Program-made: the position numbers and the translations under genes
Notes under the pieces: generated by a model
Database searches by the model: none
The model's input: the letters and a program-made list of their open reading frames with translations, nothing else
Told to the model about the DNA's origin: nothing
Part shown: piece after piece, positions 1 through 11,969 of the stretch
How positions within the stretch are numbered: position 1 is the stretch's first letter
How the letters are laid out: each line of letters begins with the position of its first letter
Source of the DNA: Galaxea fascicularis
Lineage: Eukaryota; Cnidaria; Anthozoa; Scleractinia; Euphylliidae
Direction: 5' to 3'
Length of the DNA stretch: 64,000 nt
Assembly: GCA_948470475.1 (NCBI GenBank)
Contig: OX419335.1
Coordinates: 23,775,661-23,839,660 of the forward strand

Positions 1-84
1 TAGCTAAATTTAGTTCTCAGCACAGTCAGATTATAAACACAGAAACTAAATAGTGAATCTGGTCAAGCTCTCATCCTCTAATAC

Positions 85-440
85 GTTCGTTTTTTTATAA
101 GAACCTTTTTTATAAGGATTAAACCAAATTTTAAGAACATGGTTAAAATATAACCGAGGCTAAGAGTCAGTTAAGAACATCTTCCAGTCTTGCTCATTTA
201 TTTTTTAAATGAGTAGTGTACTATGTACACTGCAAAATCTGGTGACTTTATGTCGCGTTGTGAATCTCTATGTTCAATGCTTTTTGTAAAGCTAAATTTA
301 CCAGCAGTTGGTTGGCGCGACATCGTGTTTATACCATGTAACTTAAGAACACCTTAAGAGCCTTTTCAGGCTCAAATCGCGAAAAAAATAAGAACGTCTA
401 GCCTCAGCTCCAAAATTAGACGTCCTTATAAAAAAAAAGT
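85..440. mobile_element. A/T-rich inverted-end repeat, copy 1
   Basis: The left end carries a T run followed by ATAAGAAC, and the right end is the inverted version (GTCCTTATAAAAAAAA). Both flanks also hold GAGGCTA/TAGCCTC blocks in opposite orientation, and TTAAGAAC words recur inside. A related stretch lies in the last SKA1 intron (7082-7515). This is probably a degraded non-autonomous DNA transposon; no target duplication was found, so the borders are approximate. Confidence 0.3.
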
Positions 441-589
441 GTCCTATTTTTTGTCAGTTGTTTCACTTCTGCTTTGTGTCTCAATAAGATCATTAATTTA
501 TCCAGCTTTTGTTTTGTACAAAAAGAGTGTCAATGTATTTATATATATAGTCAAAGAGCAAACCCGTTGTTTAGAGGAAAACATCTTCT

Positions 590-868
590 ATAAAAATAAT
601 AACTTTATTTAAGTCTCAAATCTTCAGTTCTAGCTGAACCCCGCTCCACTAATTGGGGAGAATGTAAATCAACTCAAATCAAATCAAATTAAATCTAAAT
701 GTTGGTCAGTTTGAGGAGAGAGGAAAACCGGAGTACCCGGAGAAAAACCTCTCAAAGCAGAGTAGGGAACCAACAAACTCAGTCCACTTATGACGCCTAG
801 TCCGGGAATCGAACCCGCGACACATTGGTGGAAGGCGAACCCTCTTACCACTGTGCCAACGCTTCTCC
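590..868 (-). mobile_element. tRNA-derived SINE, family A (copy 1)
   Basis: Read on the minus strand, this begins with a tRNA-like head containing an A-box (GGCACAGTGGTAAGAG) and a B-box (GGTTCGATTCC). A conserved body follows, containing GTTTGTTGGTTC and TTTTTCTCCGGGTACTCC. It ends in an A/T-rich tail with AATAAAGTTATTATT. Two further copies are in this window (44725-45010 plus, 55130-55367 minus). The shared head, body and tail in both orientations identify a dispersed Pol III SINE rather than a functional tRNA gene. Confidence 0.75.
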
Positions 869-1171
869 TTTTACAACAGTTGCGGTTGAGACAACTAAAT
901 CTTGCACTTCACCCTGCCGAAATGTTCCTCCAAGAATGGCCTTGGTCTAAAATTGATCACGTGTGACGTGACGTGTTTTCGATGGGGCTCAAAGGGCGAA
1001 AATACCCGCGGAAAATACCAGTACCTGACACTCATGTGAGTGGACACCCGTTGGACCGAGCGTTGGTTCAAACGCACGACCCAAGCTAAGCTACACAGGC
1101 GCATTCAAAGTCTTTTTCTAGGATGGCGAACGAGACTGACGTGTTTACCTTTTGTTTCCATTTGCGTTTGT

Positions 1172-1371
1172 GTTGCCCCGGTTCACACTTGTGAAAGGCA
1201 AACGCAAGCTTAAATGCGAGCGCAAAACAATGAAACATGATTTTCCATGTCTTGCGTTGGAGCTTGGGCTTGTATTTGCATTTACGTTAAGGTAGTTCAC
1301 ACGTGTATTTCCTTGCGTTTGCAATTGGACTTGCGTTTGCATTTGGGTCGCACGTGTGAACCAGGCCCTAG
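1172..1371. mobile_element. MITE with GGTTCACAC inverted ends and GCAAACGCAA repeats
   Basis: The left end reads CCCGGTTCACACTTGTGA and the right end reads CGCACGTGTGAACCAGG, imperfect inverted copies of one another. The roughly 200-bp interior is made of variants of GCAAACGCAAG on both strands, as in small foldback transposons. No clear target duplication was seen. Confidence 0.5.
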
Positions 1372-1529
1372 TGTCCACTTACGGAAGGTGTCTGCTTAGG
1401 TTATAATTCTCATAAAAGTAGTTCAGCAGAGAAATGGCCGGGACCGTGTTTTGTTGGTTCGTCTGCACTTGGGCCAAGTCTATCTCCAAAAAAGATCTGC
1501 TAACGTTCTAACTCATCAACAAACGGGCT

Positions 1530-2109
1530 TAGGCTCTTACTGATAGTGCTAGCACTTTTTTTGGCATTATTTGGCTTCACGAGCACTTTTTTTACATTTC
1601 ATCCCAAAAGCACTGCTAGCATTTTTTTGGATTTTCGACTGATTATTTGTATAATTTTGTGTTAAAAAGCACAATCTGACTTTATTTATGTCGTCCAAAG
1701 CCGCATTTTGTCCTCATAGGTCAGCGGTTGCCTTTTAGAAACCCAGTCCATCACACTCGTTCCAAGATGGCGTCATCCACGTTGTCATCGAGTAATAATG
1801 GAAATTAGCCAGTCAAGGCAGAGATAGTTCGAGAGCGTACTCTGCCATCAATCAATGGAAAAATAAGACTAGGGGCAACTGTGATGCAAAAAACATTGAT
1901 CGTTACAATTTGTTGTTGAAAAATGTAACTGAAAATCTGAAAAATGTATTATTCTATGTTTAAAAGAATCGGAAAAAAGTGAGCATTTTTATGTAACCGA
2001 GGAGCACTTTTTAAAAAAATTAGCATTATTTTAGTACTTTTTTGGCAAAAAACAAGCACTGCTTTTAGCATTAAATGCTTTTTTTACGAGCACTTTCGGT
2101 AAGAGCCTA
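1530..2109. mobile_element. non-autonomous hAT-like element with 8-bp target duplication
   Basis: The ends are inverted: TAGGCTCTTACTGATAGTGC on the left and, read inward from the right, TAGGCTCTTACCGAAAGTGC. Both flanks carry the identical 8-mer AACGGGCT (1522-1529 and 2110-2117). An exact 8-bp duplication is the signature of hAT transposition. The 580-bp interior is A/T-rich, repeats GAGCACTTTTT-like words and has no transposase reading frame. It ends about 335 bp before the SKA1 start codon. Confidence 0.78.
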
Positions 2110-2265
2110 AACGGGCTGGCGTTACTGGCCGTGTTTCGGTTTCGTTTTCGCTTTTCTTTTTCTCAGTTCTTTCGGTAAATTTGGCCTGCTCATTCCAATG
2201 GGCAAAATTTAGGGGTGAGTAATAAAACTTCCGTCTCGGGACAGTGCCAGTCCCACTCCCTCCCA

Positions 2266-2327
2266 CTCGTCCCCAGAGCCCACGATCTTTCCGGCCTGCG
2301 GCAAGGATCTTGGGCTCTGGGAACGAG
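2266..2327. repeat. 62-bp palindromic MITE in the SKA1 upstream region
   Basis: The left arm CTCGTCCCCAGAGCCCACGA pairs with the right arm that ends GGGCTCTGGGAACGAG. The arms enclose a short GC-rich loop, so the sequence can fold into a strong hairpin. It lies about 120 bp before the SKA1 ATG, just upstream of a CG-rich patch (GCGCGCGCGACCGCGCGCGCG, near 2341-2361). Confidence 0.5.
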
Positions 2328-2444
2328 AATCCCGCGCTGGGCGCGCGCGACCGCGCGCGCGTTATGAAGACAACTTGGACGTGACGCCTGCAGTTCCACT
2401 CGAAAGCAGCGGTGGACAATAAAAATTGGGCGCTAAAACTGAAA

Positions 2445-5400
2445 ATGGCCTCGAACTTGGAAGGAATAGCGGAACTATTCGCCGCAAAAACGACAAATTT
2501 GAAGCAATGCATGGAACTGAGAAGCGCAGGTACGGTGATAAAGAATGAAAAGTGCTGTTGGGATTTTATTAGTTCATCTATTAGGCGTGCAACATGCGGA
2601 ACCCGTTAATAATTTTTCCCATTTAGCTCCGGCAATTAATCTTCTATCTTCTCCTGAAAACGGTTCCCGGTTCTTCCAGACGTCATTAAATTTGCCACGC
2701 CGTCACAGTCTGGAGGAGAGAGAAGTCAACGTTTTAAGCAATACTTAAGTGTGATCTTAGGCTTTTATACAAACTTGTAAGCTTAATATACAACTCTGTT
2801 AGCTGTAAATATTCAGCAAATGATTCCTTTTCCCAAGAAGACGTTGACACAAACAGGCTCTCTGCTTTTGCATTCTGTAAATATGTGATTCAGGAGGTTA
2901 AAACTTAAGATTCAAGATATCCCCAATGCAACTTCAGCTTGAACGTTCGCATGGACTAAACTAAGCTTATTGTGCTGCAGGAAATTCGACAAATTGTATC
3001 TTTGTGCTAAGGTCAATTGACAAAGAGTTACTAGAAATGGAAGCTGCATTAGATAGCTTACAAGACCTTGTGGAAAAAGAAAAATCATTACTGGAACAAG
3101 GAGAGGTACAGTGTATTACCATGCTAGCATGAATTTACTGATATAGTAAATAATATTATCATACAAGAACGCTTTGATGTGTCTGTACAGTATGATGGAC
3201 ATTTCGACATTACAACTTGTTGATGTCAGACCAGTACTAGTGTAGCTTTTCACACTGACAAGGGTTAGAATCAAGAAGTGTCTTCTTTGTGGATCATGTA
3301 TTATCTACTGTAAGGTCATTTTACAATCTGAGTTTTATGGTCATAAAAATAAGGGCATGCAATGGATGGGGCAAACTAATGAAGTAAAAAATTAATGGCC
3401 TTGCCACTGTTGTTTTACCTGGCCTTTCTAATCATGGCAAGCCAGGTACATTTACAAGGCTCATACATTGTATACATTGCATGCATCAGAACTGTACACT
3501 CTTGAGATCAGTACACATAAATGCAAAGTCCACATACATGTAAATGTAGCATGCATGTTGCTCTGAGGTACAGTTACAAGATCAGTAGGGCTGAAAGTTA
3601 TTCCTTTGAAGTAGTGTCCATGCACCATCCCACAAGTATGAGACTAAAATAATCTAATGAGAATGATTCACATTAATTCAATCATTTGAAGTTGAACTGA
3701 ACTAAGTATAGGGCTGCAGGAAAACTGCCTATGAGCTGTGCTATGACTGCTTTATGTTGAGTGCTTTGGTTCATTTTGTCCTATGTGGAATAAATAATTT
3801 TGCATGCATACAATACTTGTACCAGATATGCTATGTTCATCCTGTATGTGCAGAGTGGCATTTGAGTGCCATTCAGTCGTATCAATATTTAGGGATGTAG
3901 TTGTAAGTATGTATGGAATATGAAGATCTAACATTTTGAAATTGTTCAGTGTATTAGTTATTGCAGTGTTCCAGATAAGCAGCGGGTCTCGGGTCAAAAA
4001 CCCGAGAAATCTGGCTCCCTGACCCGACACACAGAGTTGTTAAGTAAGAAAATTAGGGAAGACCCGTGTCTTATGACCCCTTAAAAATTTTCCGTGACTC
4101 CCTAACTCTGAAAGTTAACTGGAACAATGTTATTGTAAGGGTTATGTGTACCGGTACTCTTGTTGCATAAACTTTAATTCAGTGATTGCGATGTTAAAAT
4201 ATAACACTGATTTCAAATTTTAATCCTCTAAGGCAATGAGGGATATTTCAAACAAATTCAGAGATCGACTTGAACATGTGGCTTCTAATCTTCCTTCTCA
4301 CCTGCCTGGTGTGGAAAAGAAAAAGAAAAGGTATTGAGAGTTTTAAGTATGAAAATGTGGCTACATAGATGTATTGCCCAAAATTGACCTGCTCCCAACT
4401 TCAGTGGCTTCGTAGTTCAGTTGGTAGAGCATTGCACCGGAATCACAAGGTCACAGGTTCAAGCCCTGTTGAAGTCCTGAATTGTTTTCAGGCTTCTTTA
4501 TGCAATTGTAAAAATAGCAATCACAACTGCGATGATTATTCTTAATTTGTTAGATGTATTGCTTTACCTGTTCTTCACCCAGTTTTAAATGGGAAGCACT
4601 TGAATAATATACATTTCAATATATTGCAATGCTCCTGAACAGTGCACTGAATTCCTTGATTGCTATTTGCACTTTGCATGTACATGGGCTGGGATGTCAT
4701 GGACTCTTTAAGAGGCTGAATGTTCAAGATGAGCAGATGACCTTAAACCAAGCAACATCAGTCATACATGACACAGACACAGGTCACATATTGGTGTTGG
4801 TGCACTGTACAGAAGCATCTGTAAACATGTAATTTGATTTTACTGTTTGATTGCCTTAGAATTCAGCACATTTGAGCGTGATAGGCACTGTGGCTGCCTT
4901 TTAGCTACATGGTTGTACATGTACTTGTAGTATTGAACCATCATGTACATTTACAAGCATGTGGGTGGTGGTGCTGTGTGAATTTTGTGTACTCTGACTT
5001 ACTCTGCAAAGTACACCACTAAAATGACATCACTCACTTGATTTGGAGAATGGCCTACAGTAACAATAATTTTTTTATCATCTCTAGGAAAACATCTTTC
5101 CTGTTTTACAAGCTTGCTGCCATAAAATGAAATAAGTTTCTTTTAATGCTTTAACCTTTGACAGTGATTATGAACAGTAGAGGGTCATCCTGTTGAAAGG
5201 ATAGCGTTTTCTGATTACAGGGGCTCGGAAGATAGAGAAGAGGCAGTGAAAGAAAATGTCCAAAAGCCAAGGAAGACCCAGCGAGCTAAAGAGCACTCCA
5301 CTGCAGACAGTGGCTCTGAATTTCCTAAGTTAGCTTACCTGACTGTGGAGGAGTTTGAAGAAATTCCAAAGTGAGTTGAACTAATTACTGTATCCTGTGT

Positions 5401-8340
5401 ATTAGAACTTAGATAAACAGTCTAGCTCACCAGGGGTTCCTGTAGCTCAGTGGTCATAGCATCCGACTGGTGTTTGGGTTCCTACATGGGACTCTGATTT
5501 CCTTTACAGTTGTCTTTTCACCTGTTTCCAAGCAATTAGCATTTTATACTGCGTCCTGACTTCGAATTGACAGGCTTGGCACCATCTCACTGATGATGGG
5601 TGGAGATCAATCTCAGGAAGATACACTGTACCTCCCACAATGAAAGTTTTGGAATTTGTTTGCATACAACTTGTGAAATAAGTTAGTTAAAGCAAAAGTG
5701 CTAGTGCTATATTTCTGTCTAGATTCTGCTCAGTTTTTGGAAATTCCAAGATGGAGTAGGGGGGGGGGGGGGGCACAAAAACAAAAGGATCTAAAGAGAA
5801 GAGTGGAACTACAGCTGTAAATAGGAATTTCTGGGGGGGGGGGGGCAAACCAAAAAACCTTCTATAGGTGGATAATTTTATTTTCTGAAACCACACATTT
5901 TAAATGTTTCCAAGGACAATTTTTGAAGGCCCTGTTTTGATAATATTATGGCTCGCAAGAGATGCCATTTCTGGAACAGGGTTACATTGTTGATGAAAGA
6001 GGGTTTTTTTTTAGTAGGGAATAGAAGCCAAACAGATGCAGCCAAACCTGAATTCAAGTCAACAAAGCATTGTTAAACACCAGTGAAAATGACTACTAAA
6101 TTTAATACTTATTGCAATGATTGTATTTTGGGTAAAATGTCAATGATGGTATTAATTTTGTCTGTTGGAGGTGATCTTGTGTCTGAAGACAGAATTTTAC
6201 ATTTCACATACAACTCCGGACTTATTTGAGCAATTCTTCACCTGCAGATACATCAAGGGCCGCATCTCCTATGACCAAGTGAATAATGCTGTAGATGAAA
6301 TCCATAAAGTGATCACAGCAAAGTACAAGATCATGCGCCTCCCACGATCAGCAATGGGGGAGCCAGTAATGAAGAAATACAAGGTTTGCAAGTGCATATA
6401 ACATGTAGATGCAACAGCAATATCTAAGCTGCATGTAACTTACAGAATTATTGTGCACATGAGCCTGATGGTTCTCTCACTCCATCAATTCATTGTGTGT
6501 GCATGCAGATGCAACAGCAATAATTTATCTAAGCTGCATTAACTTTAATAATTATTGTGCAGATGAGCCTGATGGTTCTCTCAATCCATTAATCCATTGT
6601 ATTTGCATCCAGATGCAACAGCAATATCTAAGCTGCAATAACTTGCATAATTATTGTGCAGATGAGCCTGATGGTCCTCTCAATCCAGCAATCCATTGTG
6701 TTTGCATGCAGATGCAACAGCAATATCTAAGCTGCATTATCTTGCATAATTATTGTGTAGATGAGCCTGTTGGTCCTCTCAATCCATGTGTGATTCTCAA
6801 TGATTTTAAATGCTTATTGTTTTTATAATTATTCACTCGGATAGAGGTAATTCTTGTTTGCTTTGCAGGCTTTCAAGGAAGCTGAAACACCAGAGACTGA
6901 AGGTATACTGCCCCTAAAATCGCCAGTTATAAGTAACACAAAAGAACTTTGATGTAACTAATCCTTATTTAACGGTCTAAAGAACGATATTCTTAATCCG
7001 AACCAGGATTGTAGTTAAACTTACCCAGTTAAAATCGCAGAACGGCTCAAGGAAACCCAACATGAGTACACCTTTTTAGCGCACTTTTTTTTTTTCATAA
7101 GAACCGTTTTGCGTAAGAACATTGAGGCAGAGATTTTTGAGTATTTTAAGAACATGCTAAGAACCTACCCACGACTGAGCGTGAGTTAAGGGCGTGTTTA
7201 TTCTTAACATTAATTTTAGAAGGGGCAAAATGAAACGGATAAAAATAATAAAAGGGAAAACTTAGGTCTACACGATACAGTTGACCCTAATGCTTGAAAG
7301 ACCATGTTTCAACACAACCAGCGTGGTTCTAATTCCCCATTGTGTATTGTAGAATATCTCAGTTTGCATCTGTGTATTGTTACGTGTTAATTTATTAAAA
7401 CAATATCACGCTTAAATTAGAACATATTGGCAACGCTTTCGAATTCAAATTTCGAAAAAACTGTTGTAAAAAACTTCCAACCTCAGCCCGAAAACTAGGC
7501 ATTGAATTGTATTTCGGAAATCCCCATTACAATGAACACATGCAAAGCAGATCACAACACAGACGGAAATCCTCTAATCCAGTTATAGTCTATTGAGCTC
7601 GTTAGGCGGTAACTCTCTGTCAACACTTCCTTAATACTGCCGTAGACACACATGGCATCTATTATGTATGCTGCCTCTTTCACTCTGCTTTTCATCGGTT
7701 TAATAATGTTATAAAGGTGCCCCGGCTGGATGTCAGAGGTTCTGTTCCTCCTACAGTCGTACAATACAGCCTGAGGCATCAAACGCCGACAACAATACGA
7801 GCGCTAGCAAGGAGGGGATTTCGCGAACATATTTGTTTTGGCATTCGTGAGTCTAACAAGATGTGCAGCGAACGAAACTAACCTGTGGCGTGCGCCCAGC
7901 GTAATGTGAAGGGGGCCTCGTTGGTTAATTGAAGCGTAACTCAATTCATTTGATCTCCGAGGGAACATTCGCTAGTAGCATCTTGGGTTTTTTTAGTCGT
8001 TCATTATCGACTAAGCCTGTTCAGACGAGGATTTAAGGCTTTTCCCGCCAATTCTTTTCAACGAGTTTTTGTATATTTACTATGAATCCCCGGTCATAAC
8101 GCACACAGTTTCTCAGCCCGGGGACAAATGTACATTCCTAACTTAATTAAGCAAAGGAGGTAACAATTGTTCTCCTCTTTACAAACAGGAGAGTATTTCT
8201 TCATTGATGACGATCTGAAGGCCTATTCACAGCTTAAGATGGATTCCACAGGGAGGGCAATACTGACAATGTTAAGACACTGTGGTCGGCTCAGAGAAGT
8301 ACGAAGCAAGAAACTTCTAAGATACGTCCTTAAACAGTAA
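2445..8340 (+). CDS. SKA1: SKA1, spindle and kinetochore-associated protein 1
   Basis: Seven exons: 2445-2529, 2981-3105, 4233-4330, 5221-5370, 6248-6383, 6869-6902 and 8189-8340. All borders are GT-AG, phases agree, and the total is 780 nt for 259 residues (human SKA1 is about 255). Residues 29-70 form the heptad-rich helix that joins SKA2 and SKA3 in the Ska complex. It is followed by SNLPSHLPGV, which closely matches the vertebrate protein. Residues about 145-259 are the winged-helix microtubule-binding domain: YIKGRISYDQVNNAVDEI, then KYKIMRLP, FFIDDDLKAYSQLK and MLRHCGRLREVR. The Ska complex couples kinetochores to dynamic microtubule ends in mitosis. The ATG at 2445 is chosen because MASNLEGI matches the family N terminus; an open frame begins 33 nt upstream but without a recognisable match. 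A candidate poly(A) signal, AATAAA, lies at 8950-8955. Confidence 0.92.
4399..4530 (+). mobile_element. tRNA-derived SINE, family C (copy 1)
   Basis: The tRNA-like head has an A-box (TAGTTCAGTTGGTAGAGC) and a B-box (GGTTCAAGCCC). It is followed by GTCCTGAATTGTTTTCAGGC, a small stem-loop, and then by TTCTTTATGCAATTG. The same head plus tail occurs on the minus strand at 45680-45835. It lies in SKA1 intron 3. A conventional acceptor stem is not maintained, so it is not called as a tRNA gene. Confidence 0.6.
5441..5530 (+). mobile_element. SINE fragment, family D head
   Basis: TTCCTGTAGCTCAGTGGTCA resembles a tRNA-like A-box and is close to the element at 13805-13900. The B-box region is damaged. 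It lies in SKA1 intron 4. Confidence 0.35.
6388..6795 (+). repeat. tandem repeat, four units of about 100-110 bp
   Basis: The unit contains GATGCAACAGCAATATCTAA, then a TAATTATTGTGCAGATGAGC-like block, and ends with GGTTCTCTCAATCCA. Four head-to-tail copies can be read, starting at about 6388, 6490, 6600 and 6700, and they differ by scattered substitutions. The array starts only a few bases after the SKA1 exon 5 donor site and fills most of intron 5. It is translatable over about three units but has no ATG-led gene character. Confidence 0.78.
7082..7515. mobile_element. A/T-rich inverted-end repeat, copy 2
   Basis: A T run followed by CATAAGAACCGTTTTGCG starts this copy, with TTAAGAACATGCTAAGAACC just inside. 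The far end has CCAACCTCAGCCCGAAAACT. These words match the element at 85-440 (ATAAGAACCTTTTTTATAAG and GCCTCAGCTCCAAAATTAG). It lies in SKA1 intron 6. The boundaries are estimates. Confidence 0.3.
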
Positions 8341-9305
8341 CACTCTCTCTCGAGCCGCAGATTGCCTGACTCGACTGTAAATAGTTGCGTTTGAGTCTCA
8401 GGTGGCCTTTCTAAAATGAGTATTAGAAGTGGCTGCTTCCGCAATCATTCAAGCCTGCGACAACACTTGATCAATAAGAGAACTCGTGCCATGACCACAA
8501 CCAGGTCAGGTAGGGTTGGCAAAAATTGGAGGAAAAAGTAATGTTTTTTTGCTATCATAAGCATCTTCGCCCATTGTTTCACGCATAGCACACGGACAGT
8601 AACTTACCTGACTAAGCTGAGGTACAGTAGGATGCAGAAAACGGGTATAGAGAACAGTTTTAAGTATATGCATGCTGATACTGTAGGATTGAAAGGGTTA
8701 AGGGAGGTTATTTTAGCTTGCGGTGGTTCACAAGGGTGTCTACTTCTTTTTACGAGGGATGCCTGTTTAAAGAGGTTTATAGATGTGCCATTTCAATGGT
8801 AAAATCGCTCTGGGCCTTTGATGTTCTTTTACTGGTCTTGTCCGCTTACATCAGGTTTCCGCAAGCAAAGTTTCGACTGGTGCGAAAATTAAAAAAAGAA
8901 AGGAAAAAAGCACAAAATTTCCCTTTATTTCCCTTTATTCAAATAATTCAATAAATCTAAAGGTTCTGTGCTACGCATCAATTTATTGCGGACAACTTGT
9001 CTCCTATAAAAAATGTGGCACGTTAAAGGTAATTATCCATGCGCCTTGCAACTTGTTTTCAGCACTACACATTTCAAGTCGACTTTGCAACGTATACTTT
9101 TTTGCTTGACAGTTGGCGCGAAAAATTGTTTGGTGTAACAGGGCGTTTACTTAGGCCAACGATTGCATCTCTTACTCGCTTCTGCTTTGTTGTCTTTCGA
9201 TCTATGAACGAATCCTTGCACCAAACACTCTGGGTACGCAAACGCAAGCATAAGTTACCTCGCTTACATAAAGGAAAGTACGGTCTCAAAAGGAGACCTC
9301 ATTAA
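8341..9305 (+). other. SKA1 3' flank
   Basis: No further SKA1 coding sequence was found after the stop at 8338-8340. A canonical AATAAA at 8950-8955 could end the transcript. Between 9039 and 9305 both strands stay open for 70-90 codons, but neither translation is recognisable and neither strand starts with a supported exon. Old transposon sequence is the likeliest explanation. Confidence 0.4.
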
Positions 9306-11969
9306 TGGTGTAAATTACTTAACCTACCTAGAAATACCATTTAAAGTTGTTATTCAATTTAATTTCTTCGTGCTTTATAACTGAAACCGGTGATCATATC
9401 AAATGCTACTGGAGAAAGATAATCTATGTCAAAAGTCTTGCAGATTGTCCTTCTGCAAGTGCTGGATTTTTTCTCTTTAGCAGCAACTGCAAGAAAATTG
9501 CCTTCTTTCTTTAACCGGTTGTAGGTATAAATATTCTATTTTTAGTTTTCCCCCTAGCTCACTTGGGTTTGAATTGGGGGTACGTTTAACTGCTTGGTGT
9601 CAGAGATTGATAGTGACTGTTTGGGTTGGCGGTGGTCTATTGCCCGTGCTGGAAAACCTTTAAACTAAAATATTTTTTCGTTTTGCCCAACTTTTGTCTC
9701 CGTTTCATTATACAGCCTAACTGTCTTAATTGTCATCACTTTTTGTGGCCGTTATGTCATAAAAAGATAATCTGTTTCATGTTGTTTTATTGTATTTTCG
9801 TTACACATCACTCGCTTTAAGAGTATTCAAAGCTACGGAAATTGTGCCACGATTTTGCTAGACTTTTGTCCTCTTCTATTGCACAATTTTGCAATAAGTT
9901 ACGTATTATTTCGTTTGTGCGTCATTTGTTCAATTCTGCGATTGGAAGTTACCTGCTGGTTTTCAATTTCCAATTTTTGTCAGTCAATTTTGGCGGGAAG
10001 TAATTAATGCCTGATATGAGCTTACGGGAAACGAATCAATGTTGCCAAAACATAGGCCATCCTGGTACGGTTGTAGAACAAACTTTTTAGTAAAATAATC
10101 ATTATCGAAATCCTGAAAAGTACTGAGTATTTTATAGAAGCCAGGTACCGGCCCGCACAAACTTCTTGAGTGTTGGTCGTCAGTTTTGTTTAGTTATTGT
10201 AGTTTATGTTCCTTTGCCGATACTCATTTAATCGAAGCCTTAACTTTTTTTGCCTCACATAGCATGAATTTGGGATTTTGTTAACCGTTTATAGCCTGTT
10301 ATAGCCCTCCTTTATTGGTTACTTTCAATATACATGTGGTTTAACATTTCATATTGTTATTGACCTCCTCTTGTATATATCTGTTAAGTTTACTTTCATT
10401 TTCCTTTATTTAGTTTAGTTTAATAGTACTGTTACGCTTAGTGTTGTTTACGTTAGCTTTGGCTCCGTTTACGCTGTCTAAGTGTACCTAACCGACGTTT
10501 TAGGGTGAAAACGTTTAATTAAAAATTAATTACGAAAAGTCAGTTTTTATAGCAGTTTATAATTACGCTTATATTTGGACTACAGTTAAGTTTGGTTACT
10601 TGATACTCGACCATTCTGTTGTATTTTGTTATACGTTAGATTTAATTATTAAGTTCACCTCGTTGAGTTGTAGGTCCGAATGTTTGTGGAAATATATTAC
10701 ATGTGAAAAGGTTCTTGGAAATGTTAATTGCACATTTAACGTTTTTGTTGGCTATGATTTGTGGTTCGTCATCTTATACGTCATTAGGCATCATCATTAA
10801 ATGCGTTCAAAACATATCATTGTTGTTTGTGTTTAGTAATTTTTACGTTATATTATGTTATTCAGTTTTCTAGTGGTTAATAATATAGTGTCGTACACAG
10901 TTAACTTCGTTATTGGTAAAATCCCATGTTAGTCTTGTTTCCTTGTGAATTCAAGCACAAAGCGATTCTTGCGTTTTTGTTATCTCTCTGTTTTAGACAC
11001 TGTTGAGATTATTGTTAAGTTACACTGTATCTAGCAACAACTACCAGAAATGTCGTCGCTTAATTCGTCTAAGGTTATAAATTGTTAAACACCGTTTTCA
11101 CGCCAGTGGTCGAACCCTTCCGTTTTCCATATTTTGTTCGTTTGTTAAATTAATGGTCTTTTTCATGTTTATCGGTGCCGTCTTTTTTCGTTTTTCCGTG
11201 TTCTCTAATGCGCCGTCTTTTCGGCCTCATTTTGTGTCGTAGCATAACATTTGGTGAGCGTAAGATGACTCAGCTTGGTGAGGACAGGAAATAATCCTGC
11301 ACCTTGCCACCCTTTTAAAAAGTCATGTCTATTTGCTAGTCTGTAGAGATACTATCGTCTTCCTCTGTTTTGTGTCTGTCTGATCCAGTATACGTGATTA
11401 ACGCGCCTTCTTCCCAGCCCCCTCTGGTACCTCTCGGTTAGCCTTAAATTAAATTCTTCATTATTGATTAGTTAATTGTCTGATCAGAAAATCCCTTACT
11501 CTTAAGTGTGATAGTAGAGAATTAAGTTATTAAGTGAGAAGCACAAAATTATTGCCTTTTAATGTTAGCAGTTGAGATTTACCTTTAAAATGTGCTTTTT
11601 TGGGGGATGCTCTAAATCATGTTAGTTCTCAAGATTACGTCTTTGTTCAACACGTTCTGTTTGTGTTTTCATGTTTAATTCATCGCTAAGTTACTGAGAA
11701 CCGTCATTAAGTCAGTATTGCTGGGACGATGGAATCTGCTCCTTTATGGAGTCGTGTCAAGTGACACATAAAGTTCCTTTAAGCAGTCTGCTTTGCCTGC
11801 CATTAGATCACTTTAGGTGCCCCCTCACATCCGCAGGCTCTTAACCGTTGACCAGTCCCTCCCAATATTAGAGGAATCTATAGCTCATGGGATTACTTAT
11901 TCTAAGTTCTAAGGCATTAGTCTTAATCTGTTGGAAAACTGCCTGCTGTTTTTGCTGGAAAATTAGGAG

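Noticed and set aside
4404..4476. tRNA gene with A- and B-box
   Set aside because: The acceptor stem does not pair properly and the sequence continues into a body shared with 45680-45835. It is a SINE head.
6493..6828. 111-codon Cys/His-rich frame
   Set aside because: It is the translation of the tandem repeat in SKA1 intron 5; its periodic sequence reflects the DNA repeat.
9039..9305. Overlapping open frames on both strands
   Set aside because: Neither protein is recognisable, no splice context supports an exon, and dual openness suggests chance or transposon sequence.
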